From: Prunella strophiata
Taxonomy: Eukaryota; Chordata; Aves; Passeriformes; Prunellidae
Reading direction: 5' to 3'
DNA: 64,000 bases
NCBI GenBank assembly: GCA_036583965.1
Contig: JAZBQD010000014.1
Coordinates: forward strand, 55,495,626-55,559,625
The translations under genes were made by a program, and so were the position numbers. Every line of letters starts with the position of its first letter. The stretch's first letter is position 1. Shown piece by piece: positions 52,794-64,000 of this stretch. The notes under the pieces are model-generated. The model had not been told where the DNA came from. It worked only from the letters and a program-made list of their open reading frames with translations, and ran no database searches.

Positions 52794-55700
52794 TAGCCAT
52801 TCTTACATAAAAAATTATATTTCAAATATATCCTAAATGGGGCTAATCCCATCACTACTATCCTTCAAAGGTTTTTATAGAATGAAGCTTTAAATCAAGG
52901 ACTGAGATAAAATCTTGATCTTCTATTTATTATGTTATGACAAATTCAGTTATTCTTATCTTGAGGAGAAACCTACAGTTTTCATGAAAGTACTAAGTGA
53001 CTATACTTTATTTATTCCCTGAACACAGAGAGTAAGAAGATTCTCACCAATAAGATCATTTAGCAATAGGTAACCAACAACCCTAGTCTTCTTTTCTGGG
53101 CAATACACTAGACAAGAATACACTGAAAACTTTATCTTTCTCATGTTACTTAAAGATTTGAAACAGATTCTGAGGATTACTACAGGAAATTATGACTGAT
53201 TCTGTCTGCTGTTAGTGTTACTTCACTAAAATAAAATAAAAAAATACAAAACTAAAAATTCCATCCTTTGAGGGACAGATTTAATTAAACTGAAAATATA
53301 TGTGTGTGATTCAGTATTAATCCTATCTTTGTAAATATATGGTTTATATTTTCTTGACCTTCTTTAATACTTGTTGCATTTATACATCAGTCACTTTTGA
53401 CTAACAAAAACAGTACTTTAAAAATTCTGCTGAACTGAAAATAAATCATTCCAGCAGCATTGAATAGTCATTTTGGTTTATAATTCTGTTTCAAAAATGC
53501 ATGATTACAGTCTTTGGATGGAATGTAGCTATCATTTTTGGCAATTTTTTGCCGACTTGTTATTTACTTTTCTCTGGTAAATCTAGCGTCTGGGTTCTGA
53601 AGGTCTCTAGTGCATTTATTTTGAGCTCCTACTCCCTAATTTGTCTTGAACAAATTTCCTTTTCTTACTTTTCTATCACATAAATCCATTCCCTAGGATG
53701 ATTATGTTCCAATTCAATTTTTAGGTTTTTTGTCCATGTAAGTAATTTATCTTGAACATTTTCAAATAATGGAATCGCATTTTCTTAAACATGTATCATT
53801 TAATTACATTCTAAAGATTACTTTGGGGTTTAGCTATTATAATGCATAGCCTAGGCAAACAAAACAGTGAAATGAAACATTTTGACCTCGAATTTATGCA
53901 TTAATTAAACACAGGTTTGAGAAGTAAGACAACCTGCACATCTATGCAGTTACCTATGTAGGTTAGTACAACAAGTAACTGAGGCAATGCTCAGGAAAAG
54001 GTATTCTGAACAATTAATAAATAAAGAGACATTGATTTATACACAAATGCCCTGCATTTTAATGGCTTTGTTTAAGATTTTTTAAATTTAAGGTTATTGC
54101 TGAACATGAATTTATTTCAGTAGGAAACATGCCTTTGGGCTGGTAAGTGTTCTGAGGACTGCCATTTGAATCTGTCCCTCTTACTCAAGCTAAAAATAAA
54201 GGGGAAAAAACCCCAACCCAACAACAAGAAGAGAAAAGTAGCCTTCAGTCCAGAAATGTAATGAATTTCAGACTCCACCCCCAGCTGCATCAGGTAGTAA
54301 AAAGATACTACAGTTTCATAATTTAATTAAGAGCCAATCTACACTATATTTTATATAATTCTGGGGGTTGTTTGTTAATTGTACAAGAGAAACCGCTATG
54401 GTGAAATACACACTTTGTCAGACTAAAGTACTGCATCTGCGCATAGTGGTTCACAAAATAAACAGATAATGTTCTTAAATACGAATGCTATATGTATACC
54501 CCTCATATTGTAAGTTATTTAAACATTCAGATGTATTCTGTTTGCTCTTTAATACAAAATTCAATATATGCTTTGTATGTTATGGGAGCAATTAAAGGGA
54601 TTTATGTGGAAGAGAACAATCTTGCCCTTGTCACTTGCTTTTAAATAATCTATTTTGAAAGAAATGAATTACTTAGGACACAACGTTAAATTGTGAACCA
54701 AAGCATAATTAATCTGTATCCTGACTCTGCTTAGTTGTAGGAAGGAATAAGAATTGTTTAAACACATATTCTGAGTTGATTCAGCTTACATGGCCTACAG
54801 AGAAACAGAGAGAGAACATCTTTGAGATATCAAAGTACTTTATAACAGCATTACAAGAGCTCTACTGACACCCATGATTAGCTGGAGCATATGCTGACCT
54901 CTTTCAGTTAACATCATTCCATTCTGCTAGTACACACAAGATGAGACAAAATAAAGCTGCCCAGAGCACTTTTTCTAAGTTGGGAGGAATATATATATAT
55001 TCGCTTGATTTCTCATTCATAATCCTGCAGCAAAGGTAAATCACTCTGTAATTCCTGCTTCAAAAAATTTATTTATATTTTTGTGTAGAGAACATGTGGC
55101 TTCAGAAGTACACATCTCCACCTCTCCACAGTACTGGTTATGAATAAGAACTCTACCCTGGTCTTAGGTTTGAAACATCCAAGAAGAAGGAGGAAAAGTT
55201 ATGAATTTGCAGTCAGATAAATTCCTGAGGAAGGACTGCTAGAGACAAGTGATCCTTCTTCCTCTCATGCTGCTCCTACTCAGTGTAGTAGTCCCCACAA
55301 AACACCATACATTTGAAAAAATCTTAGGATTCAAAGTTGAATAAGAACTGCAAAAGGTCTCCTACCAAAGGAGCTTGGTGGATTTCAGAGCTAAGCTCTA
55401 GGTGGTAACTAGATGTGCAGACTCCATATGCTGGGGGTGGAGGCATCTGAAGAAAATAAGACAGCTATGTTAATCTAAGGTGGCTCCAGTTCAGCAGACA
55501 AACTGCTTCCCACATGCTTAGCTATCCAGTAAGACAATCTGTTGAAACAGCTGATTTCTAGCTCACTTTGTTGTCATATGGACAAACAAGGATTCTTCCT
55601 GAAAGGCCTCATCCTGGCAATATAAAAAGAGACAGCTTGCCTGGAAAAGTGTAAGAAGAACTAGTATATACACTGGGGCAAAGATAGGAAGCCTTGGCTT

Positions 55701-58445
55701 AAATAAAATCGAGTGCCTTAAAAAATAAAGGGTGTTTTCTGAGGATAACATATCACAGAAAAATGAAGAGGAGGAGGCTGTAAATATGTATATACACCAT
55801 ATTGGATTATAAAGACTCAACTGCTGAGATCCAGAATTTTCCCCCCTCTTTTGGTTGAAAGGAATATCCTTAGGAAAGATGACAGAGGCTAAAGTTTTTG
55901 AAGGCTCAAAGCACTGACCCATCTCAAATCTAACAACAGGTTAAGATATTGACTGTGTATACTGGAGGAACTAATACTAGGTTCTCTGATTGCAGATTCA
56001 CAAGTATGTTTTGGAGGATGCCTGAAGCTGGTCTGGCTCTTTTCATTTCCTTTTTTCACTCCAGTCAAAAGCACAGACTTTAAGATGCGCCTTCTCCATC
56101 TTAACCTTAGTTTATGTTTCTGTTTGCTGTAGCCCACAGAGTTTACAGTTACTTAACTGTGTTTAAAAACTCCTGATTTAGTTCTAAAGTGACTGAAATC
56201 TGACTGCAGTTTGTAGTGAGCCACACCACCAAAAAGAAGTTCATGTTATTTTTCTTTCTGTAGGGCAAGTTGCAAAATATGCATTTTGTCTACATTATTT
56301 GTAGCTGAACTCCTTTCCACACAGGGACAGAAAGCCTGACACATCTCATTAGCGTGAGCTTCAAGACAGTGACGTATATACTGAACTTCAAGGTCAACTG
56401 CAGCCTCCAATCTTTGAGATCACTGAAGTGAAATACCCATCCAAGGGAGGCAGAATTAATCACTACTAACTTAAAAAAAAGTAAGTGGAACTGATGCCAC
56501 TATGTGTCACCCATAGGGAAATCTTGCAGAGTTCTTCACTACCCCATCTGTACAGGGAACCTGTGGGGAGCAGGATGCCCACCCATTTGAACAGTGACTT
56601 GGGGAGCATTTTCCCCTATTAGTGTGTTCTTGGAGACACTACTTACCTAAAGGCTTCTTGTAAGATCTAGGAACTGAAGCAGAACTTCACTAATTACTAA
56701 ATTTCATCACAGTTGTTTGCATGTTTTCTCAGTAGATATTCTCAGTATCTGTACTGTCCAAAATTTAAATCCAACCTAAATGGTGGGATTTGACTGAATC
56801 ACACCAGTCTCTAAGGCAGAATAAGCAATTACTGTGAGTACAGTTTGAGGAACAGTGGAAGAAATGGTAGATTAAGTCTGTATCACTAGTACTTTACAAT
56901 CTGCACAATCTTAATGAGGTAGTTGAAAAGAACTGAGGATGTGGTATACACTTTCATTTCCTATAATGGGTAAAAACCACTATTGCCTAGGACTTCAAAT
57001 GTAGGTTCTCTGGGCATTTCTGAGGGAAAAGAGTCTTCTATGCTCACTAAGAAAAAACCTTTTAAGCTGTGTTTTCCACAATGTTTCCACTGGAAACTGC
57101 TTATAGCATGTATCAACAAGTCTCATTGTCATCAAGCAACTATTTATTACTAATAAATATATTTTTTCAACATTTTGCATCTATAGATCATCATAACAAC
57201 CCCTGCTGTTAAACAAATAACCCAAAACACTTTCATGATTACACTTCTGTTCGATTCTTGTCACCACAGATTGATGTCTTCTCACTGATAATTCTAAAAA
57301 TGTCACTGAAACTGGCTTTTCTACAGCAATATAAAATGACATTTTTGTTTAAATTTCCTGTCACCATAATAATTTTTCAGTTATGATTCACTGAAAACGC
57401 AGGACATTTTCTGGCTAGGAATTAGTTGCATTAAAGACTGGCAAACTATGTACACTGATGGTAGCTGCATAGACTTTGAGCTGTACTGCTATTTGCCATG
57501 GTATAAAAACCAATGAAAAGACAATCTATAAAAAAGATGCCCATATTATCTTAAAACAAGATTTGAAAAATAACATGTGTTTGCTCTATCTGTGCTCCTT
57601 TGTCATATGTCAAGTACAGAATTGGGTACAATTTGGCAACTAAGCCATAGGTTGAAAGTATGAACATCTACAGTAACACAGAAAAAATAACAATAATATG
57701 ATGCTTTACATACAGTATGATGGTACAGAAATAGTATAATGCTAAAAATATTCATTGTTTAAGATCACTAATAAAATTTATGCTATAATTTCATGATACA
57801 GGCAGTGGAGGCATCTTCCCTGGGGAGATTTAAAAGGAGAAAATATGTGGTGGGAAGTGAACTGAAAAATCTAGTAACTTTCATCTTTAATTTCTGCAGG
57901 GTATGATCTACTTTCAGTTACCCTGGTGTAAATGCCAAAAAAAGAAACCAGAATTGCAAATTCAGATCTTTCTTCAGTTCTTCAGTACACCTCTCATAAT
58001 AATAAGGACATGTCAAGTGATGAAAGACTGGATATTCCTAATTTGGGACACTGTTCATCCCACTAGCCACTCTGCAGAAAGCATATCCTTAAAGACCAGT
58101 AAATATACTTACCACACTGTAAGTAAAGCAATATGATTCAAACAGGAATAGATTTCTAAAATATGAACTCAATGATAGAAATTTATGTTAAAATTTATTT
58201 TTCCTGCATTGTCTTCAATCTGACGAGCATCATTCTCTAAAAGTGATTTTGAAGCCCATCAAATGGTTTATTATAAATAAATAGTTACTAAAAAATATTT
58301 TGTCAGTTAATAGGAGGCTGGAATCCTCTTCTAAGCCAACAGAAAAGCCAAGAAGTAAGGGAACGTACAGACAGAGGTTTGGAGGAGTCTGCATTTCACA
58401 GCTGGGGAAAAAAAATTTCCACTAGATTCTAAAAAAAACCCTTAC

Positions 58446-58493
58446 AAAACCAAACCAAACCAAACCAAACCAAACCAAACCAAACCAAACCAA
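58446..58493. repeat. (AAACC)n pentanucleotide microsatellite
   Basis: About nine clean copies of CAAAC/AAACC, followed by diverged AAAC units to about 58515. It creates repeated GLVWF peptides in a false minus-strand frame. Confidence 0.95.
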
Positions 58494-60394
58494 TAAACAA
58501 AAAACAAAACAAAACCCTCCAAAAAACCAAGAAAAAAAAGAAAATAGATTGTGAAAACACATTCAGAATATGTATGTCCTGCAGTTGATGTTCCATTCCA
58601 CTGTTTCCATGCACACCTCTTCACTCATAGTAATATCTATGAGACGTGCACATGATGGCACTGTTCACAACATTTCATATCTTGTCCAGCCTGATGTTAT
58701 CACTGGTGAGAGAAGAACTGCACCATGACTCCCATCTTTTTATATGCTAAGAAAAAGTGGTATTTAAAGAACCCTGGGCAGCCTGAAAATCTCTGCAGCA
58801 GAGATCCAGAGGCACAACAGTGGGTCTGATTTTGTCACTGTCAGGTTCTGTCTTTAAAATGCTGGGACAGAAACTCCTCACACTCTGAAGGGGTACTGCA
58901 TAATCACAGAAAATGTAGTGATCACATCTTGGAATCAGGATGAACAGTAGGACCAACAGGTAAAGACAAAAAATATAAAACTGACAGATAGGGTAACTTG
59001 TGAACATTTGCTTCAGCCCTTCATGTACTTTTAAGTATCTGCGTTTCAGCACTCCTCTCAAGAGGTTGTGTGTGTCTGTGCATGTAATTATGGTATAAAA
59101 CTGATGATATCAAGACCAGATAGAATTAATAACCTTTACTAATTTTACAGTACAAATAGCAATGTAAATATAATTCAGCTTCAAAATTTATGTCTGATGG
59201 TGTCCTGCAAGCCCATCCATTAATTCAAGGAGTGAGTTTATTAATTTTTCTAATAGCTTGGAAACCACAGGCATGTGTGCTAAAGCTGGCAGATCAATCC
59301 AATTCACTTTGTATCACTTTCCCTTCAACACACTACAATATTGTTGCATCTCTGAAACATAAAACTATATATATGAAATTATGCACTGAACTTAAAATGG
59401 TGGAGAAATTAAGCCCTGTTATTGAAATCCTTACAGTGAAACTGAGACTCAAAATAGTCTTACAATGCCTGCTGAAGCATCATAAGATCAACCTACACAG
59501 TGTCCTGCTCAGGTCACTCCCACTGCATGTTCACAGACTGCAGACATGAGGCATCTACTAAATCACATACACACTTCTCAACAGACTAACTCAGTCTGGA
59601 ATTTCCCAAGTGATCACTAATACAATACCATCACCTGCCTTTTAAATAATCTCATGCAATTAATAAAGATTCCTTCAATTCATCTTTCAGGCAGTTAAAT
59701 ATCCTTAACTTACACTGCAGCATTTACAAAGAAAGTTCAATGATAGCCAACTGAAATATACATCTAACCACAAAAGGAGAGTTGAAAAGGGACTGCAGGA
59801 TTTCTGCACTAATTCTCTCAGTTATTTCTGCATCATGTGCTTGCATATTGCAGTAAGATGTGTGCGTGCCACATATAGTAACCAAGATAACTCCTTAAGT
59901 TCAAAGACATGTACCTCCCATTTGACCCACTAAATAAATTTTGGTGATACTTAGTGATTCTGCTCCACTAAGATAGAATTTAATATTTTGCTCTGGAATA
60001 AATTACTGAGTTTGGTTTTACTGACAGAGCTATTGACTCTTTCCAAACATTTGCTTCTAAATAAAGAACAACAAAAAAGAGTTTATCATTGAAACCAGAT
60101 GTGATGAAGTAGATAACAAGTGAGCATCTCCTGAATGTTATAGCATGAATGGGAATATGCCATGAAATAACAACACACTATCAACTTGAAATTGTACCAT
60201 GTTACAATCAAGTTCCTGATGTTGATGATAATTCAACAAATGCAAGTCAAGTTAAGTATTCCTTATGATTTTACATTACAAAACTAAGGAACTATTTGCT
60301 TCACTATCTCAACCACCTGCTTTAAAATTTGATCTGGTTAACAATGAACTGAGACCAATAATTTGTTCTTGGCAAGAGTCAAATAATTTCCTGA

Positions 60395-60715
60395 GAGTTA
60401 TTTAGTTCTAATTTGACAACCTCATGTGATGGAAAAATCACTTGTTTCTCTTGGCAATTTGTCCCAGCAGTTAATCACCTCCCTACTGAAAGTGTTTGCC
60501 ACATATTTAATTTGAATTTTGGCTTCAGCTTCTACTAACTTGCTTTGCTAAATTAAAAAGCCTTTTATTACTAAGTGTTTTAGACACAGTTAGCAAACCA
60601 CCTCTCAATCATATCTGTGATAAGCTAAACATATTCAGATGCATCTGAAACTGTATATCATTTTCTCCTACCAAGAGCTCAGCTTTAGGACTCTTTTCTT
60701 CGCTCATTTTTTTCA
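60395..60715 (-). mobile_element. Ancient amniote CR1/L3-like 3' fragment (antisense)
   Basis: The plus strand shows GTCCCAGCAGTTAATCACC, ATTTAATTTGAATTTTGGC, TTCAGCTTCTACTAACTTG, AAAGCCTTTTATTACTAAG, GTGATAAGCTAAACATATTC and CTCAGCTTTAGGACTCTTTTC in the order of an old CR1-type 3' end known in birds, turtles and crocodilians. It is strongly diverged. Boundaries are approximate. Confidence 0.6.
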
Positions 60716-62066
60716 GTATAAAAAAGAACAACTGCAACCGAGTATTAGTTCTGCCACTGAGGTAAAATAACTCCACAATACTTATTTATTACTCTGCTCT
60801 ACTTACTCAGATAGCTCAATTACTCTGTTGTCACTGTTGATGTTCATTCTGAACTAATTTGAAATTACAAAGAAGAAGCCTAATTTCAAGACTTACCACT
60901 GATATCTTTCCTTTATTTCAAATCTCCCTCCCCAAAATTTACTGCCTCATTGAGCAATTGATTCTGCATTTAAAAATCTGTATATGATCAGCAGATGATT
61001 TGGGTTGGCACGACATTAAGCATTTTACAAACTTTACATAGTTTACTATGCTACATTTGCATTGCATATATCAATCAATCTTATTCTTTCAAGAAAAACA
61101 AATTCTTAGGTGAAATGTTAAGAAAAGTTTGTTACTTTTTCTTAACTACATCTTCTCCCCTTAAGTCTCTATTTCAGTCTCTTATCACACAGACTGTTAT
61201 TTTTCCCATAACTGATACCAAATAATTCAATCAAGAAACTACTTCTCACTTGAAATATTCAGAAATGTTGAATCCTTCTGTCTTCTGGTGCCCTGGGCTC
61301 TATCAAACAAGAAAGTCATGAGGTTGGAGATACCCATACTCAAATAATTAAAGAATCATGACTGATAACTATCCATATATTTTAAAGCATGTATTGCTCA
61401 GATACATCATCCTCAACACAAGAAGATAGTAACATAGACATGGCAAGTATCTCTGTTAAATACAGTATACTATTAAATATAATATAGTTGTGTTTAATGT
61501 GTAAAGAGCCCTATATATGTGATTAGTTTTGTTTATATTTTTTTACTTTAAATACTTCTAAAAGCATACCCAGTGAAAGATTAATTTATCTCTTTTAAAA
61601 TGAGATGGAGGAGGAATGGTTCAGACAATAATTAACTAAGGGAACATTTCTCTTCATTATCTGAAGAAGTATTATTCAGACTACATGGAAATTTTTTCAT
61701 GTTATCACAGAAGTCCTTTACGATTACAGTGTTTCCTGGATGCAAAATTACATCATAAACTAATATTAACTTCCTGTAAACTATGTAATATTATGTATAG
61801 AAAACATGTAAAGAAAGAAAATAAAATGTTTCTGTAATGTTCATAATTACATGCCAGACATCCTTAATCTGGTTGCCTGACCTAGATTTGTTATATTGTA
61901 TACACTGAAGCTGTGGTCACCTTCATATGGAAACTGGTGAAAGAGAAATCATACAACATGATATCTGGGTCCAGTAATAATTGTTGATTTTTCACTCCTC
62001 TCATTCAAAGATTTTCCCTATGAAAACCAAAAAAATAGCTTCCCCTTACAAATACAGGTTTGCCAG

Positions 62067-62070
<4 letters not shown>

Positions 62071-62115
<45 letters not shown>
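62071..62115. repeat. Poly(A) tract, 45 nt
   Basis: An uninterrupted run of 45 A. No recognisable SINE or retrocopy lies just upstream, and no target-site duplication is visible around it. Confidence 0.97.
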
Positions 62116-62118
<3 letters not shown>

Positions 62119-62591
62119 GGCATAGGTGAGAATAATTTTCCATGGAAGGAAAAAAGTAGTTTTGTTTCCTTGAACAACAATTTCTCCAAAAGAGCAGGCT
62201 ACTAATAATTCTATGTCATCGATTCTGGTTTTTTGCTTTACTTATAATGATTTATAAATTATTTAGTAGATGGTTATTAAGCATAGCAAGGTGATGAAAA
62301 ATGTGCCCATGCTAGAAGTTTTATATTTTTATTAAACAGGTATTAAATACATTCAGTGCTGATCATGGAACCGTGCAAGAGTAGTTGTAGTAATGGTTTA
62401 AGTACTTAAATTGTACCTAGAAACACAGGTTTAGAAGAGAAGTCTCTATGTAATACTATAATGTCTTAACATTAACCATGTTTACTGACTGTATTGGTTA
62501 TTTTGGAAAGAGGTGTAGTTCTCATAAGAAAGATTCATAGTCTATGAACCAGCCTGACAGGAAAGAGCAAGACTTTCTCAATAAATTGTGC

Positions 62592-62592
<1 letters not shown>

Positions 62593-62634
<42 letters not shown>
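62593..62634. repeat. Poly(A) tract, 42 nt
   Basis: A run of 42 A, with AATAAA at 62580-62585 seven bases before it. No open frame or duplicated target site was found nearby, so the AATAAA may be chance in AT-rich sequence. Confidence 0.97.
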
Positions 62635-62636
<2 letters not shown>

Positions 62637-63044
62637 GTACTTTTCTCCCAAGATCTACTGCCCTATAGCTTTGCAAAAAAGTGACTTTTAATACAAGCAT
62701 TATCTATACTGCCAGATAAATTTAATAGCAGTAAGTATAACCTCCCACACTCCATTCCAACAAGATATAAGAATGTCATCTTAATACCCCTACTAACTTT
62801 TGCTGTCTAAAGTCCACTTCACAATAATAACATAAAACTGCAAATATGTGTTCATATGGAACACATTATTAAAATATGCAAATGTAATTCAAGTACAAAA
62901 CTACTGATAGATGCCTTTCACATATTCTTAAAAATGTGTTCCACAAATTATATAATGACAAAAACCACAGCATTTCAATGGTATTTATTTCAATTCTTCA
63001 CTGTAATAAATATTTACAAGAAAAGAATAATTAAAGAAAAGCCA

Positions 63045-63247
63045 ATGAATCCCTGGGAACTCAGCCAGGGAGCAATGGTGTCCACCCAGCAGAAAGCCAT
63101 GCCCTCTCTAAGCTCTGCCCCCCAGATGACCCTGCAGCTGCCCAGAGCTCCAGTGGGAATGTGCTGCCAGCCCAGTGCCAGTGCCAGTGCCAGGCTGCAG
63201 GGTGCCAGTGCCAGGCCAGCAGCAGGGAGCACAGGAGTGGGAGTAGG
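63045..63247. repeat. GC-rich island with CCAGTG hexamer repeats
   Basis: About 200 bp are much more GC-rich than the flanks. In the right half CCAGTG occurs in tandem at about 63173-63192 and again at 63203-63214, with related CAGGC/GCAG words between. CpG is nearly absent, so this is not a CpG-island promoter. Open frames cross it on both strands only because the repeat lacks stops. It may be a minisatellite seed or a transposed GC-rich segment. Confidence 0.75.
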
Positions 63248-64000
63248 TCTATTAAGTCAGTAGTAATTAAATTATCAATCAACAATTTGCAAAGTTGCTA
63301 TTTTTACTTCCCAAAATGATGTTAAACTTTTCAGAACAGAAGCACAACTACTTGCTTCTAAGAAGAAAAGAAGAAAATGTAACAGTATGAACCCAATCTC
63401 AGTAACAATGTACAAGGGAGAGTCAGATATACGTACAAAACCACAAACATCCTCATCCCACTGAATTGCAAAACAGACATTTTCTTAACCAGATTTTCTT
63501 CAGTATGAGCAATGAATGCTCAGCAGTTTAAAAATTAGGTCATTGAGAATCAACTGTTTAAAGAGATTATCATAATATTGGTACAGTAAAAATATTATCA
63601 GAAAAAAAAAGAATAATAGTGAACAAACCATATAAACACTGGACAACTGACAGACTCAAGAGTGCAATAACATTAATGTCATGATATAAGCTATTTCTGG
63701 ACATTCCTGTTGCTTTCTGAAATGGGTAATTTGTTTGTGCTCTGGGGCTCTTTAATTCATTCATATAGATAGAACATATCTACCTGAAGAAAAGGCCAGC
63801 CTTTTAAGGATGGAATCAGGACAGCTACTTATGAGATTAGTAGGAAATAGAAGATGAAAAGCCCACTTTTTGCTCCATGGCACAGATAAGTGGGGTTTTT
63901 AAACCTTCATTTAGTTATTTGAACAATATGAGCAGATGTCAGGTTGCTCCTTTAATACAAGCTCTCATATTTTGGTTCTCTCTTCAAGGCAAGGTCATAC

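Larger units (their letters stand above)
45731..60394. other. Intronic, no gene seen
   Basis: AT-rich intron with A-tracts, the C28A21 tract and the AAACC array. Open frames of about 119 codons at 55563-55922 and 59190-59549 have no recognisable motifs and sit within the size range of chance frames here. Confidence 0.55.
32876..64000 (-). other. TAFA5: Upstream intron of TAFA5 (partial)
   Basis: All sequence above the exon is inferred to be the intron before it, because the gene is on the minus strand. No first exon with a signal peptide was recognised, so the intron is at least 31 kb and continues beyond the window. It holds CR1 remnants at 44840-44889, 45479-45730 and 60395-60715, plus the A-tracts, C28A21 tract and GC-rich island listed separately. 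A nested transcript or an alternative first exon is not excluded. Confidence 0.75.
60716..64000. other. Intronic, no gene seen apart from simple repeats
   Basis: AT-rich intron with two very long A-tracts 477 bp apart (62071-62115 and 62593-62634) and the GC-rich hexamer island. No exon is recognised, and sequence past 63300 is featureless to the window end. Confidence 0.55.

Noticed and set aside
57795..58100. Possible CR1 fragment (GCAGTGGAGGCATCTTCCCTGGGGAG)
   Set aside because: Only one short word resembles a CR1 3' region. The following sequence does not continue the match.
58429..58624. Minus-strand frames with repeated GLVWF
   Set aside because: Translation of the AAACC microsatellite.
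62041..62120. A45 tract as the tail of a SINE or L1-like element
   Set aside because: No SINE promoter boxes, LINE sequence or flanking duplication could be found. CR1, the active bird LINE, does not end in poly(A).
62856..63263. A 135-codon plus-strand open frame
   Set aside because: The long frame comes from the stop-poor GC-rich hexamer repeat. There is no family motif, and the opposite strand is open too.
32876..64000. A TAFA5 first exon with signal peptide
   Set aside because: No minus-strand ATG frame with a signal sequence ending at a phase-1 donor was recognised.
1..64000. CRISPR array, tRNA, rRNA or prokaryotic operon
   Set aside because: No regularly spaced repeats with unique spacers, no cloverleaf-like sequence with conserved T-loop words, and no dense gene order were seen. 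The window is vertebrate intronic DNA.

Overview
The window looks like vertebrate, and specifically avian, intronic DNA. It is AT-rich, has almost no long open frames, and carries scattered truncated CR1 LINE copies whose 3' ends close on the bird-type ATTCTATG-like terminal repeat. Microsatellites and long homopolymers are common. I see no operons, bacterial genes, tRNA, rRNA or CRISPR array. The bird species cannot be fixed from the sequence.

The one confident host gene feature is a 150-bp coding exon on the minus strand at 32726-32875. It encodes the first half of the mature chemokine-like protein TAFA5 (formerly FAM19A5), with a clean acceptor, a clean donor and phase 1 at both ends. Because the gene runs on the minus strand, 32876-64000 is upstream intron and 1-32725 is downstream intron. 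I found neither the signal-peptide first exon(s) nor the next exon, so both introns run past the window edges.

The main mobile element is a 2.8-kb CR1 composite at 24130-26920. A 67-bp CR1 3' end in minus orientation abuts a plus-orientation CR1 body containing an ORF1 SGNH-esterase domain, an ORF2 endonuclease and the first part of the reverse transcriptase. The body stops just after the FADD motif. This layout is what a twin-primed (5'-inverted) LINE insertion predicts. Smaller CR1 remnants lie at 6397-6641 (plus, 3' end), 6655-6735 and 6986-7262 (minus, RT and ORF1), 13995-14400 (plus, ancient), 30582-30860 (minus, 3' end), 44840-44889 (plus, 3' tip), 45479-45730 (minus, RT) and 60395-60715 (minus, ancient).

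Other structure includes an AT microsatellite with a 50-bp perfect palindrome (17949-18058), a perfect 13-bp stem-loop beside a 15-bp direct duplication (20972-21036), a C28A21 tract (47601-47649), seven A-tracts longer than 20 on the plus strand against one T-tract, and a GC-rich hexamer-repeat island (63045-63247). Nothing looks like a wholly new system. The most useful points are the TAFA5 exon and the inverted CR1 composite.
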